This document shows, piece by piece, positions 8,733 through 17,291 of a DNA stretch of 64,000 nucleotides. The notes under the pieces are model-generated. The model saw only the letters and a program-made list of their open reading frames with translations. It did no database searches and was not told the origin of the DNA. This DNA is from Salinimicrobium sp. TH3. GTDB lineage: Bacteria > Bacteroidota > Bacteroidia > Flavobacteriales > Flavobacteriaceae. The stretch covers positions 116,759-180,758 of the forward strand of contig NZ_JAPONB010000009.1 in the NCBI RefSeq assembly GCF_026676115.1, written 5' to 3'. Numbering within the stretch: the stretch's first letter is position 1; the number at the start of each line of letters is the position of its first letter. The position numbers and the translations under genes are program-made.

Positions 8733-8850
8733 TTTATCATGATTTTGAAGGAAAAAAGTGTGAGGCTTCACCTACAAGGAAAAATTAATATATCGATTAT
8801 TGTCGATTGTAAATAACTAACTTGGTGGTAGTTAACTTAAAACAACTTTA

Positions 8851-9333
8851 ATGATGAAAAAATTACTTCTTATTGCAGTACTTGGGTTATTTAGTTTTAA
8901 CGCTGCACATGCGCAGACAGGTTTAACAGGGATTAGAGTAGGTGTAAACGCCGGTATTCCTGTTGGAGACGTGGATGATGCTTCCAGTTTTAAGGCAGGA
9001 GCCGATCTCGCTTATATGATAAGTCTAATGGATATTGTACAGGTTGGGCCAATGGTAGGTTATTCTCATTATTTTGGGAAAGATGGAGTTGATGATTTTC
9101 AATATTTACCTATCGCGGCTTCCGGAAGGTTAGGGCTTCCCAGTTCTTTCATTGGAGGTTTTGACCTTGGGTATGCTGTAGGTCTTAGTGACGGCCTTGA
9201 CGGTGGATTGTACTGGAGACCTTTATTAGGGTTTCGTTTTATGAACTTTGGAGTTATGGTTTTTTATGAGGGTATCACAGAGGATGCCGGGGATGTATCT
9301 TCACTTAATGTAGGAGTAGAATTTAAATTCTAA
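8851..9333 (+). CDS. Small outer-membrane barrel, paralogue A
   Basis: 160 residues with a signal peptide ending AHAQ. The mature protein is a short run of beta strands closing in GVEFKF with a terminal Phe, as expected for an outer-membrane barrel. It is clearly paralogous to the protein at 9985: shared GIPVGD, VGPMxG, LPxAAxGR, DLGYAxxLxDGxDGG and SxNxGVEF. Start may be 8851 or the adjacent ATG at 8854. Function unknown. Confidence 0.75.
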   Translation: MMKKLLLIAVLGLFSFNAAHAQTGLTGIRVGVNAGIPVGDVDDASSFKAGADLAYMISLMDIVQVGPMVGYSHYFGKDGVDDFQYLPIAASGRLGLPSSFIGGFDLGYAVGLSDGLDGGLYWRPLLGFRFMNFGVMVFYEGITEDAGDVSSLNVGVEFKF

Positions 9334-9392
9334 TTTTTTTTAGGACTCCCCACCTGTATTATTTTAAGCAGGTGGTTTATACCTTAACATTG

Positions 9393-9414
9393 AAAGGCAG
9401 ATTTATCTGCCTTT
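9393..9414 (+). terminator. Terminator after paralogue A
   Basis: Perfect 9-bp stem (AAAGGCAGA / TCTGCCTTT), loop TTTA, followed by a T-tract. A weaker inverted repeat (CCACCTG...CAGGTGG) lies just before it. Confidence 0.85.
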
Positions 9415-9444
9415 TTTTATGCCTTTATTTTTTACATTTACCTT

Positions 9445-9858
9445 ATGAAACTTTTGATCATCAACGGCCCAAATCTCAATCTGCTGGGCAATCGCGAACC
9501 GGGAACTTATGGAAATGAAACTTTTGAATCATATTTTCAAAAGCTTCAGGAAAACTTTCCAAATGTGGAATTGGATTACTATCAGTCAAATATTGAAGGT
9601 GAAATCATAAACAGGCTTCAGGCTGCCGATGGAGAGTTTGATGGAATTGTCTTAAATGCAGCTGCCTATACGCATACCTCAATAGGAATAGGGGATGCCG
9701 TTAAAGCCATTTCCACGCCTGTAGTGGAAGTTCATATCTCCAACACTGCTGCACGGGAGGAATTTCGTCACCGTTCCTTTATTGCACCAAATGCAAAAGG
9801 AGTTATCCTGGGCTTTGGGCTGCAGAGTTACGAGCTGGCTGTGAGGAGTTTTTTGTAA
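9445..9858 (+). CDS. aroQ: 3-dehydroquinate dehydratase, type II
   Basis: Third step of the shikimate pathway, cytosolic dodecamer in the family. 137 residues with the N-terminal INGPNLNLLGNREPGTYG signature (catalytic Y22), N71, H97 (EVHISN) and the REEFRHRS segment. No other aro genes are nearby; it sits alone between two paralogous outer-membrane barrel genes, each with its own terminator or promoter. Confidence 0.95.
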   Translation: MKLLIINGPNLNLLGNREPGTYGNETFESYFQKLQENFPNVELDYYQSNIEGEIINRLQAADGEFDGIVLNAAAYTHTSIGIGDAVKAISTPVVEVHISNTAAREEFRHRSFIAPNAKGVILGFGLQSYELAVRSFL

Positions 9859-9949
9859 ATATTTCTTTGCGATAGGTTATTTGATCGTCAATAAAGACGT
9901 TTTTGTCCAATTTGCAGGAACACTTCAATGTTTTTCGGAAAAATTAGTA

Positions 9950-9957
9950 TAAGTTTG
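9950..9957 (+). promoter_or_regulatory. -7 element TAAGTTTG before paralogue B
   Basis: Exact TAnnTTTG, 27 bp before the ATG at 9985. Confidence 0.5.
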
Positions 9958-9984
9958 GTTTTACTAACTTAAAATCAAACAATT

Positions 9985-10452
9985 ATGAAAAAATTTCTAG
10001 TGTTAATTGTGTCTTGTTTAATCCTGGGTTCAGTCAATTCTTTTGCACAGGAGAATTTCAAATTTGGAGGTAATATAGGTATTCCTGTAGGGGATGCAGA
10101 TATTTATGACATAAACTATGGTGCAGATGCAGCATATTTTTTTGAAGTTAGTGAAGGTTTTTCTGTAGGACCAATGATTGGCTTTACGGGCTACTCGGTT
10201 GAAGGTTCCAATATTTCCTTCTTACCTGTGGCAGCTACTGGCCGATATCAATTTCCAGCTTCCATGTTTTTTTTAGGAGCTGATTTGGGTTATGCAATTA
10301 GTCTTGAGGATGGAGTAGATGGAGGTTTTTTTTACAGACCAAAAGTAGGTTATAACTTCGGATTGTTAGGTGTAATAGCATCTTACTCAGGAATTAGTGT
10401 TGATGGTGGAACTTGGTCTTCTATTAATTTGGGAGTTGAATTCAGCCTTTAA
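9985..10452 (+). CDS. Small outer-membrane barrel, paralogue B
   Basis: 155 residues; signal peptide MKKFLVLIVSCLILGSVNSFAQ. Strand-rich mature protein with the same landmarks as paralogue A (GIPVGD, VGPMIG, LPVAATGRY, DLGYAISLEDGVDGG, NLGVEFSL) at matching spacing, so a tandem duplication split by aroQ is likely. It has its own promoter and terminator. No function assigned. Confidence 0.75.
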   Translation: MKKFLVLIVSCLILGSVNSFAQENFKFGGNIGIPVGDADIYDINYGADAAYFFEVSEGFSVGPMIGFTGYSVEGSNISFLPVAATGRYQFPASMFFLGADLGYAISLEDGVDGGFFYRPKVGYNFGLLGVIASYSGISVDGGTWSSINLGVEFSL

Positions 10453-10482
10453 TCCAATAATATTAAATTTTCACTTTAAAAG

Positions 10483-10508
10483 AAAGCGGAAGAGAGATCT
10501 TCCGCTTT
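10483..10508 (+). terminator. Terminator after paralogue B
   Basis: Perfect 11-bp stem (AAAGCGGAAGA / TCTTCCGCTTT), loop GAGA, T-tract running up to 10512. Confidence 0.88.
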
Positions 10509-10536
10509 TTTTATGCTTTTTAAGTACCTTCCCGGG

Positions 10537-11256
10537 ATGAGAAAAGCTAATTTAAACTGGAGTTCAGGAAAAGATGCTGCATATGCCCTCTACTTAATTC
10601 AGCAACAAAAAGAATTTTCTGTAGAAAAGCTGGTAACAACGATTAATTCCGAAAACGAAAGGGTATCCATGCATGGACTTCGGAAAGATTTGTTGCTAAA
10701 GCAGGCCCAAAGTTTAGGAATTCCCCTGCAGCTCATTTCTTTGCCCGGTGATGTTCCCATGAGGGATTATAATGACATCATGGAGCGGGAAACTAAGGCA
10801 TTGAAAGCCACCGGGTTTACTCACAGCATATTTGGAGACATTTTTCTGGAAGACCTTAGGCAATACCGGGAACAGCAGCTTCAAAAAGTGGGTTTGCAGC
10901 CGGTCTTCCCGCTGTGGAAAAAGAATACTTCAGAATTAATGCAGGAATTTCTTTCTGCCGGATTTAAAGCGATTACTGTAAGTGTAAATGTTAAACTACT
11001 TGATCAATCTTTCTGCGGAAGGCTTATAGATGAGAAATTTCTGGCCGATTTACCCAAAGGCGTTGATCCCGCAGGGGAGAATGGCGAATTCCACAGTTTT
11101 GTCTTCGACGGCCCCATTTTTAAGGTGCCGGTTAACTTTCAAAAAGGGGAAATTGTGGAGCGATCTTACGCTCCTCCTTCAGAAAAAAAGGACAACTGTT
11201 TTAAAAAGGAACCGGAAGCCTGGGACACCAGGTTCTATTATTGTGACCTAAAATAA
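10537..11256 (+). CDS. ATP-pyrophosphatase, diphthine-ammonia ligase type
   Basis: 239-residue member of the adenine nucleotide alpha hydrolase family related to Dph6/MJ0570. The PP-loop is NWSSGKDAAYAL near the N-terminus; the C-terminal half has the family stretch GENGEFHSFVFDGPIF. Bacteria lack diphthamide, so the substrate is unknown. The ATG at 10537 (MRKANLNW) is preferred over 10513, which lies right against the T-tract of the previous terminator and adds eight non-conserved residues. Confidence 0.8.
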   Translation: MRKANLNWSSGKDAAYALYLIQQQKEFSVEKLVTTINSENERVSMHGLRKDLLLKQAQSLGIPLQLISLPGDVPMRDYNDIMERETKALKATGFTHSIFGDIFLEDLRQYREQQLQKVGLQPVFPLWKKNTSELMQEFLSAGFKAITVSVNVKLLDQSFCGRLIDEKFLADLPKGVDPAGENGEFHSFVFDGPIFKVPVNFQKGEIVERSYAPPSEKKDNCFKKEPEAWDTRFYYCDLK

Positions 11257-11322
11257 TTCAGAATTCAAAATTGTTTTGAAAATTTCCGATTGGAATTTGT
11301 TGTCTGAAATTTGGTGCTTCTT

Positions 11323-11364
11323 TCTCAAATCTCAAATCTCAGATCTCACGTCTAAAGTCTAATT
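11323..11364. repeat. Intergenic heptad array (TCTCAAA family)
   Basis: Six consecutive 7-bp units: TCTCAAA twice, then TCTCAGA, TCTCACG, TCTAAAG, TCTAATT. Nearly the same array recurs at 27518-27552. Confidence 0.75.
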
Positions 11365-11421
11365 AACACAAATTTATCCTCCTCTTCTGTGAGATATTGA
11401 AGCTATCAATTAAATTAGGGC

Positions 11422-12540
11422 ATGGAAAGGCAACATGTGAGAAAAGGATTCATTTTTAAGAAGTTTGAGGCAGAGAACATTCCTCCCTTTGATAAACTTT
11501 TTGAGATTTTTAAAGAGCTCATTACCCATACATCCGGGGATTTCGATGAGGCTATAGACTGGCTGCGACAATTAGACCAGGAGTATAAACTTACCGATGA
11601 GAATTACACCATTGATGACTTTATAGAGGACCTCAAGAAAAAAGGATACATCCGCGAGGAGATAGAGGGGAGTGGCGGCATGGCTATTACCGCCAAGACC
11701 GAAAGAGCGATTCGCCAGCAGGCGCTCAACCAGATCTTCGGAAAGTTGAGAAAGAGTAGATCGGGTAATCATAACACGAAACAAACGGGATTAGGCGATG
11801 AGCACACGGGAGAATTCCGGAATTATAATTTCGGAGATTCCCTGGATAAAATATCCATGACCGAGTCGCTTCGGAATGCACAGATCCAACATGGTGCCGA
11901 TGATTTTCATATGACCGAAGATGACCTGGTTGTAGAAGAAACGCATCATAAAAGCCAGATGAGTACCGTACTTATGATAGATATAAGTCATAGTATGATC
12001 CTCTACGGCGAAGACCGTATCACTCCGGCGAAAAAAGTGGCTATGGCTCTTGCCGAATTGATCACCACACGATATCCTAAAGACACTTTAGACATTCTTG
12101 TCTTTGGGAATGATGCATGGCGAATTTCGATAGGTGATCTGCCTTACCTGCAGGTGGGGCCATATCATACAAATACAGTTGCCGGTCTTGAACTTGCAAT
12201 GGATCTTTTGCGCCGCAAACGAAACACCAATAAACAGATCTTTATGATCACCGATGGTAAACCCAGTTGCCTTAGGGAAAGAGACGGCAGTTATTACCAG
12301 AACAGCGTTGGGCTGGATCCTTATATCGTTGAAAAATGTTACAATGCTGCCAGCCAGGCCAGGAAACTACATATTCCTATAACTACCTTTATGATCGCAC
12401 AGGATCCCTATCTGGAACGGTTTGTTCGGGAATTCACACAAGCGAATCAAGGAAAAGCATTCTTTACCGGGCTTAAAGGACTGGGCGAAATGATCTTTGA
12501 GGATTATGAAACAAACCGAAAGAAGAGGATCAAAGGATAA
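11422..12540 (+). CDS. VWA domain protein, partner of MoxR-like ATPase
   Basis: 372 residues, no signal peptide. The C-terminal half is a von Willebrand A domain with a MIDAS: D187-x-S189-x-S191 (IDISHSM), a Thr near 250-252 (HTNTV) and D278 (MITDGKP). The N-terminal about 170 residues are helical and charged. It stands 48 bp before a MoxR/Mg-chelatase-like AAA+ ATPase, the classic pairing in which the VWA protein binds a metal-dependent client and the ATPase remodels it. Client unknown. Confidence 0.85.
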   Translation: MERQHVRKGFIFKKFEAENIPPFDKLFEIFKELITHTSGDFDEAIDWLRQLDQEYKLTDENYTIDDFIEDLKKKGYIREEIEGSGGMAITAKTERAIRQQALNQIFGKLRKSRSGNHNTKQTGLGDEHTGEFRNYNFGDSLDKISMTESLRNAQIQHGADDFHMTEDDLVVEETHHKSQMSTVLMIDISHSMILYGEDRITPAKKVAMALAELITTRYPKDTLDILVFGNDAWRISIGDLPYLQVGPYHTNTVAGLELAMDLLRRKRNTNKQIFMITDGKPSCLRERDGSYYQNSVGLDPYIVEKCYNAASQARKLHIPITTFMIAQDPYLERFVREFTQANQGKAFFTGLKGLGEMIFEDYETNRKKRIKG

Positions 12541-12588
12541 ATACTGAACGCTCAAAAAAGCCATTTTAAATCAAAAATTTTGCAGAAC

Positions 12589-14064
12589 ATGGATATAAAG
12601 AAGCTCACCACATTTGGAGCACTGAAGGACTCCGGTTATCAAAGTAGAAGTATAAAAACAGAACTACGGCAAAACCTGCTGAACAAAATAAAAAAGAATG
12701 AACCCACTTTTGAAGGGATACACGGTTATGAAAACTCGGTCATACCTGAACTTGAACGGGCCATACTTTCAAAACACAATATTAATTTTCTAGGGTTAAG
12801 AGGACAGGCTAAAACCCGCCTTGCCAGAATGATGGTGGACCTTTTGGATGAGTGGATGCCCATAGTGGAAGGCTCGGAGATCAACGATGATCCCTTTAAT
12901 CCAATCTCGCGGTATGCCAGGGAGCTGCTTAAAGAAAAAGGGGATAAGACCCCAGTCTCGTGGGTCCACAGGAATGATCGTTTCTATGAAAAACTTGCAA
13001 CACCAGATGTGACTGTAGCCGATATTATTGGAGATGTAGATCCCATAAAAGCTGCTAACCTAAAGCTTAGTTATGCCGACGACCGGGTGATCCACTACGG
13101 AATGATCCCACGGGCCAACCGCAGTATTTTTGTGATCAACGAACTGCCTGATCTACAGGCGAGGATACAGGTTGCCCTTTTCAATATCCTGCAGGAGGGA
13201 GATATACAAATTCGCGGATTTAAATTGAGGTTACCACTGGATATGCAGTTTATATTCACTGCCAATCCCGAAGATTATACTAACCGTGGCAGCATTGTAA
13301 CCCCTTTAAAAGACCGAATTGGATCACAGATCCTCACCCATTATCCCCTGGATGTCAAGACTGCGAAAAAGATCACCCAGCAGGAAGCGAAGCTTGAGCA
13401 GGGGCAGACAGATATGGTGCACGTGCCCGAACTTGCAAAAGATCTTTTGGAACAAATTAGTTTTGAAGCCCGGGATCATGAATACATTGATGCCCGCAGT
13501 GGAATAAGTGCCAGGCTGAGTATTACAGCTTATGAAAATCTTTTAAGTACCGCAGAAAGAAGAGCTGTGAAAAACGGAGAAGAAAAAACCCTGCTTAGAT
13601 TTGGCGATTTTCTTGGGGTCATCCCTTCTATTACCGGGAAGATCGAGCTGGTTTATGAAGGAGAGCAGGAAGGAAGTGCGGTCGTTGCACTGGAACTCAT
13701 TGGAGAAGCCGTAAAGACACTATTTCCAATGATGTTCCCAAAGATCGAAAAGCTACAAAAACCCGATGCCGAAGATCCCTATTCCGGAATTGTGGAATGG
13801 TTCTTTTCTGAAAGCGGATTTGAGCTGTTCGATGAAACGACAGATGAAGATTATAAGGAAGCTCTGGACTCCATCCCTGCACTGGAGAAGCTTATCAATA
13901 AATATCAGCCAAATATATCTGAAGAAGATAAATACTTTCTAAAGGAATTTGTTTTGTGGGGGCTGGTAGAATATAAAAAGCTCAATAAATTCAGGTTTGC
14001 TGAAGGTATGCAGTTTAAGGATATCTATGGAAGCTATATCGAGGGCTTAAGGAGTAATGAATAA
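12589..14064 (+). CDS. MoxR/Mg-chelatase-like AAA+ ATPase
   Basis: 491 residues. Walker A GLRGQAKT at 69-76, then a Walker B-like strand IFVINELPDL in which the usual Asp is Asn (N184, E185); sensor region FIFTANPEDYTNRGSIVTPLKDRIGS fits the ChlI/MoxR clade. A C-terminal helical extension of about 150 residues follows. The ATG at 12589 is chosen over a TTG at 12580. Co-transcribed with the VWA gene and likely its remodelling ATPase; whether the Asn slows hydrolysis is not known. Confidence 0.82.
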   Translation: MDIKKLTTFGALKDSGYQSRSIKTELRQNLLNKIKKNEPTFEGIHGYENSVIPELERAILSKHNINFLGLRGQAKTRLARMMVDLLDEWMPIVEGSEINDDPFNPISRYARELLKEKGDKTPVSWVHRNDRFYEKLATPDVTVADIIGDVDPIKAANLKLSYADDRVIHYGMIPRANRSIFVINELPDLQARIQVALFNILQEGDIQIRGFKLRLPLDMQFIFTANPEDYTNRGSIVTPLKDRIGSQILTHYPLDVKTAKKITQQEAKLEQGQTDMVHVPELAKDLLEQISFEARDHEYIDARSGISARLSITAYENLLSTAERRAVKNGEEKTLLRFGDFLGVIPSITGKIELVYEGEQEGSAVVALELIGEAVKTLFPMMFPKIEKLQKPDAEDPYSGIVEWFFSESGFELFDETTDEDYKEALDSIPALEKLINKYQPNISEEDKYFLKEFVLWGLVEYKKLNKFRFAEGMQFKDIYGSYIEGLRSNE

Positions 14065-14069
14065 GTAGT

Positions 14070-14097
14070 GTCTAGAGTCTAGAAACTAGAATCTAGA
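14070..14097. repeat. Intergenic heptad array (TCTAGA family), left
   Basis: Four 7-bp units (GTCTAGA, GTCTAGA, AACTAGA, ATCTAGA) between the AAA+ gene and its terminator. Confidence 0.7.
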
Positions 14098-14136
14098 CTT
14101 TTTAAAAGATCTCTTGAGGGAGCCTAAATAGAACCT

Positions 14137-14178
14137 AAATAAAAACCCTTCGAAAATTTTTTCGAAGGGTTTTTATTT
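14137..14178. terminator. Bidirectional terminator AAA+ gene / lpd
   Basis: 20-bp perfect inverted repeat (arms 14137-14156 and 14159-14178) around a central AT-rich tip; arms end in A- and T-tracts, serving two convergent genes. Confidence 0.9.
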
Positions 14179-14179
14179 A

Positions 14180-14214
14180 GTCTAGTATCTAGACTCTAGG
14201 TTCTAGTATCTAAA
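14180..14214. repeat. Intergenic heptad array (TCTAGA family), right
   Basis: Five 7-bp units (GTCTAGT, ATCTAGA, CTCTAGG, TTCTAGT, ATCTAAA), mirroring the array on the other side of the terminator. Confidence 0.7.
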
Positions 14215-14219
14215 AAATC

Positions 14220-15611
14220 CTATAAATGAATCACTTCCCCGTAAGCATCGGCTACGGCTTCCATCACGGCTTCACTCATTGTTGGGTGAGGGTGGATGGC
14301 CTTTAATACCTCGTGTCCTGTGGTTTCAAGTTTACGTCCAAGAACAGCTTCGGCGATCATATCGGTAACGCCGGCACCAATCATGTGGCAGCCCAGCCAT
14401 TCTCCGTATTTCGCATCAAAGATCACTTTTACGAATCCGTCAGGTGTACCGGCAGCTTTTGCTTTTCCGGAAGCTGAGAATGGGAATTTTCCAACTTTCA
14501 ACTCGTATCCTGCTTCTTTGGCTTGCTTTTCTGTCATTCCAACAGAAGCTATTTCAGGCGTAGCGTAAGTACAACCGGGAATATTTCCGTAGTCAATTGG
14601 TTCAACGTGCATACCCTTAATCTTTTCTACGCAGGTAATCCCTTCCGCAGAAGCGACGTGGGCAAGAGCAGGCCCCGCGACTACATCTCCAATGGCATAA
14701 ATTCCCTGCACGTTGGTCTGGTAGTACTCGTTTACTAAAATTTTATCCTTATCGGTCTTGATACCTAATTCCTCAAGGCCAATATTTTCAAGGTTCGATT
14801 TAATTCCAACGGCAGAAAGTACAACTTCGGCCTCTATAGTTTCTTCTCCTTTTTTGGTTTTAACTTTTGCCTTTACAAGATCTCCCGAAGTATCAACACT
14901 CTCTACAGAAGAGTTGGTCATCACCTTAATTCCGGCCTTTTTGAAGCTGCGCTCAAATTGTTTTGAGATCTCTTCATCTTCAAGCGGCACCAGGTTAGGA
15001 AGGAATTCCACGATGGTCACATCTGTACCCATTGTCTTGTAAAAGTGGGCGAATTCTACCCCAATCGCGCCAGAACCTACAACGATCATAGATTTTGGCT
15101 GCTTTTCAAGGCTCATCGCCTTGCGGTATCCAATCACTTTCTTTCCATCCTGCGGAAGGTTAGGAAGTTCTCTTGAACGTGCTCCTGTGGCAATGATAAT
15201 ATGATCTGCAGAATATTCTGTTTTCTTATCGTTCTTATCGGTTACCTCGATCTTTTTCCCCTGCTTCAGTTTTCCAAATCCGTCAATTACATCGATCTTG
15301 TTCTTCTTCATTAAGAATTGAACCCCCTTGCTCATGCCGTCGGCAACATTTCGGCTACGCTTTATAACTGCACCAAAATCTTTTTCAGCTTTTTCAACCT
15401 TAAGACCGTAATCCTGTGCATGGTTGAGGTATTCAAAAACCTGGGCACTCTTAAGAAGTGCTTTTGTAGGGATACATCCCCAGTTTAAACAAACTCCACC
15501 AAGATTTTCTTTTTCTATAACAGCGGTCTTAAAGCCTAACTGTGATGCGCGAATGGCAGTCACGTAACCTCCGGGGCCACTTCCTAAAACTATAACGTCG
15601 TATTTACTCAT
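14220..15611 (-). CDS. lpd: Dihydrolipoyl dehydrogenase (E3)
   Basis: FAD disulfide oxidoreductase of the 2-oxoacid dehydrogenase complexes. 463 residues; FAD motif GSGPGGYVTA, redox cysteines C41 and C46 (GGVCLNWGCIPTK), NAD motif VGSGAIGVEF, second FAD motif YAIGDVV and the C-terminal active-site HPHPTMSEAVMEA. No E1 or E2 genes are next to it. Convergent with the AAA+ gene across a strong terminator. Confidence 0.95.
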   Translation of the reverse strand: MSKYDVIVLGSGPGGYVTAIRASQLGFKTAVIEKENLGGVCLNWGCIPTKALLKSAQVFEYLNHAQDYGLKVEKAEKDFGAVIKRSRNVADGMSKGVQFLMKKNKIDVIDGFGKLKQGKKIEVTDKNDKKTEYSADHIIIATGARSRELPNLPQDGKKVIGYRKAMSLEKQPKSMIVVGSGAIGVEFAHFYKTMGTDVTIVEFLPNLVPLEDEEISKQFERSFKKAGIKVMTNSSVESVDTSGDLVKAKVKTKKGEETIEAEVVLSAVGIKSNLENIGLEELGIKTDKDKILVNEYYQTNVQGIYAIGDVVAGPALAHVASAEGITCVEKIKGMHVEPIDYGNIPGCTYATPEIASVGMTEKQAKEAGYELKVGKFPFSASGKAKAAGTPDGFVKVIFDAKYGEWLGCHMIGAGVTDMIAEAVLGRKLETTGHEVLKAIHPHPTMSEAVMEAVADAYGEVIHL

Positions 15612-15701
15612 ATTCGGAATTTTATATAACTGAATTAAAGACAGCGAATTTACGGAAATTAAGCTTAAACCAAAAGTATATAGGTTCGGGAAATGCGCTG
15701 T

Positions 15702-15721
15702 AAAATGTCATTTTTGACACC
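15702..15721. repeat. AAAATGnCATTTTTG intergenic element, copy 1
   Basis: AAAATGTCATTTTTGACACC, containing the inverted repeat TGTCA-TTTT-TGACA. Related copies occur at 26331, 34936 and, shorter, 52564. It lies about 90 bp upstream of lpd. Confidence 0.5.
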
Positions 15722-15785
15722 TTCCCTAAAAAAAATTCCTTTCTCCCGGAAGGAAAAAGGAATTAGTAGTAATAATGCTTATGGT

Positions 15786-16283
15786 CTATTTCAATGCCTG
15801 CATAACGGCATCATAGTCTGAAACGTCCACTCCTGTATCTATAGCAAAGTCTGAAGGAACCACGAAAAATCTAAAGAACTGGTTCTGTGAGTATACGCCA
15901 TCCAGTGTAGAAAGATCGAAGTTCCCATCGATAAGTAACTCAATGTCTGAAGCGGTATGGTTAAAAACATATTGAATGATCCCTTCCTCAAGGAAGTAGT
16001 TTTGCGGGATCATACTCCAGGTCTCTGTACCATCAATAACTTCCCGTCGGTATACCAGAATAGCATCGGACTCCAGGACTTCAATTTCTGCCGGGATATC
16101 AATTACAGTGGCGTAGAAATTCCCATCTTCAAAATATTCAAAGTCTACATCTTCAAATTCAAATGTTTGTCCAACTATATTAACTCCCGGTTCTCCCGGA
16201 GGTCCTTGGGGTCCCGGCTCATCACTGGAGCAGGAGGTAAGACTAAAAGCAATAAAAGCGAATAAAAAGGATATCTTTTTCAT
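15786..16283 (-). CDS. Lipoprotein with a short collagen-like segment
   Basis: 165 residues. Lipoprotein signal MKKISFLFAFIAFSLTSC, followed directly by a short Gly-X-Y run (GPQGPPGEPG) and an acidic, Asp/Glu-rich domain of unknown family. The start is the ATG at 16283, one base from the msrB stop codon, so translation is probably coupled to msrB. Such GxY tethers are common in flavobacterial surface lipoproteins, where they act as spacers; function otherwise unknown. Confidence 0.7.
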   Translation of the reverse strand: MKKISFLFAFIAFSLTSCSSDEPGPQGPPGEPGVNIVGQTFEFEDVDFEYFEDGNFYATVIDIPAEIEVLESDAILVYRREVIDGTETWSMIPQNYFLEEGIIQYVFNHTASDIELLIDGNFDLSTLDGVYSQNQFFRFFVVPSDFAIDTGVDVSDYDAVMQALK

Positions 16284-16284
16284 A

Positions 16285-16695
16285 TTATTTGGATTTAGGT
16301 TTAGATTCAAATTCTATACTTGCCGAATTTACGCAGTAGCGCTGGCCTGTTTCGGAGGGACCGTCATCAAAAACATGTCCCAAATGGCTGCCGCAATTGG
16401 AACAAAGGATCTCTGTGCGTATCATGCCATAACTTTTGTCCTGCACATATTCTACGGCACCTTCTATTGCATCATCAAAACTCGGCCAGCCGCAGTTGCT
16501 CTCAAACTTTTGATCGCTTTCAAAAAGTTTGGCGTTACAGGCTGCGCAACAATATGCTCCCTCCTGGAAATGCATGTTGTACTTGCCCGAATGTGGTGAT
16601 TCTGTTCCCTTCTCCCGAAGGATACGGTATTGTTCTTCTGAAAGTTGCTTGCGCCATTCAGATTCTGAACGCTCTATTGGATATTTCTTGACCAT
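16285..16695 (-). CDS. msrB: Methionine-R-sulfoxide reductase, cytosolic
   Basis: Repairs the R epimer of methionine sulfoxide. 136 residues without signal peptide. Zinc cysteines C50/C53 and C98/C101, resolving Cys C68 (NCGWPSF) and catalytic C121 (RYCVNSASIEF) are all present. It lies in a same-strand cluster with an exported second MsrB (upstream) and the collagen-like lipoprotein (downstream). Confidence 0.93.
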   Translation of the reverse strand: MVKKYPIERSESEWRKQLSEEQYRILREKGTESPHSGKYNMHFQEGAYCCAACNAKLFESDQKFESNCGWPSFDDAIEGAVEYVQDKSYGMIRTEILCSNCGSHLGHVFDDGPSETGQRYCVNSASIEFESKPKSK

Positions 16696-16781
16696 TTAAT
16701 AAGTGTTTATTTTAAATATAAAAAATAGGGAGTGTAGGTACTCTTAAACTATTGGTAAACTTTGTATGGTAAAAACTTTGC

Positions 16782-17264
16782 TTATTCACCTTTGGGAACA
16801 AAATTCATTGCCACCCCGTTGATACAATGTCGTTTTCCGGTAGTGTTCCTGGGGCCGTCATTAAAAACGTGACCTAAGTGCCCTCCACAATTTGCGCAGA
16901 TAACTTCCAGTGCAGAGAACCCTCCGGTTCTGTCGGGTCGGTAGTCTACATTGGCTTCACTAATCGGGCGGTCAAAACTGGGCCAGCCGGTACCGCTGTC
17001 AAATTTATGTTTGGTTTCGTATAATTCATTACCGCAGGCAGCACAAACAAAGGTGCCGGGTTCTTCCACGTGGTTCAACTTGCTGGAAAAGGCGCGTTCG
17101 GTTCCTTTTTGACGCAGGACTTTAAATGCTGCAGGACTTAATTCGGCTTTCCACTCGGCTTCTGTTTTAGAAACGGGAAAGGTTTTTTGTTTTTTTGAAT
17201 CCTGTGCAGAGCTGTTGCAGCTAAGCAGGAGAAAGGAAAAAACTATGATAAAAATGCTTTTCAT
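16782..17264 (-). CDS. msrB: Methionine-R-sulfoxide reductase, exported lipoprotein
   Basis: 160 residues with a lipoprotein signal (SFLLLSC), so it should act outside the cytoplasm on oxidised envelope proteins. Both zinc CxxC pairs (VCAACG, ICANCG) and the catalytic Cys (RHCINGVAMNF) are kept, but the resolving Cys position of the cytosolic paralogue is Thr (SGTGWPSF). Its reduction must therefore use another Cys or a direct reductant. Paralogous to the next gene. Confidence 0.9.
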   Translation of the reverse strand: MKSIFIIVFSFLLLSCNSSAQDSKKQKTFPVSKTEAEWKAELSPAAFKVLRQKGTERAFSSKLNHVEEPGTFVCAACGNELYETKHKFDSGTGWPSFDRPISEANVDYRPDRTGGFSALEVICANCGGHLGHVFNDGPRNTTGKRHCINGVAMNFVPKGE

Positions 17265-17291
17265 GATTCTTTTTTACTGAAGAATCAAGAA

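Noticed and set aside
10513..10536. Upstream ATG start for the ATP-pyrophosphatase
   Set aside because: It touches the T-tract of the preceding terminator and adds non-conserved residues; 10537 fits better.
14070..14214. Attachment or recombination site made of TCTAGA repeats
   Set aside because: The units are part of the wider 7-bp-period class and flank a normal terminator; no integrase or cargo is present.
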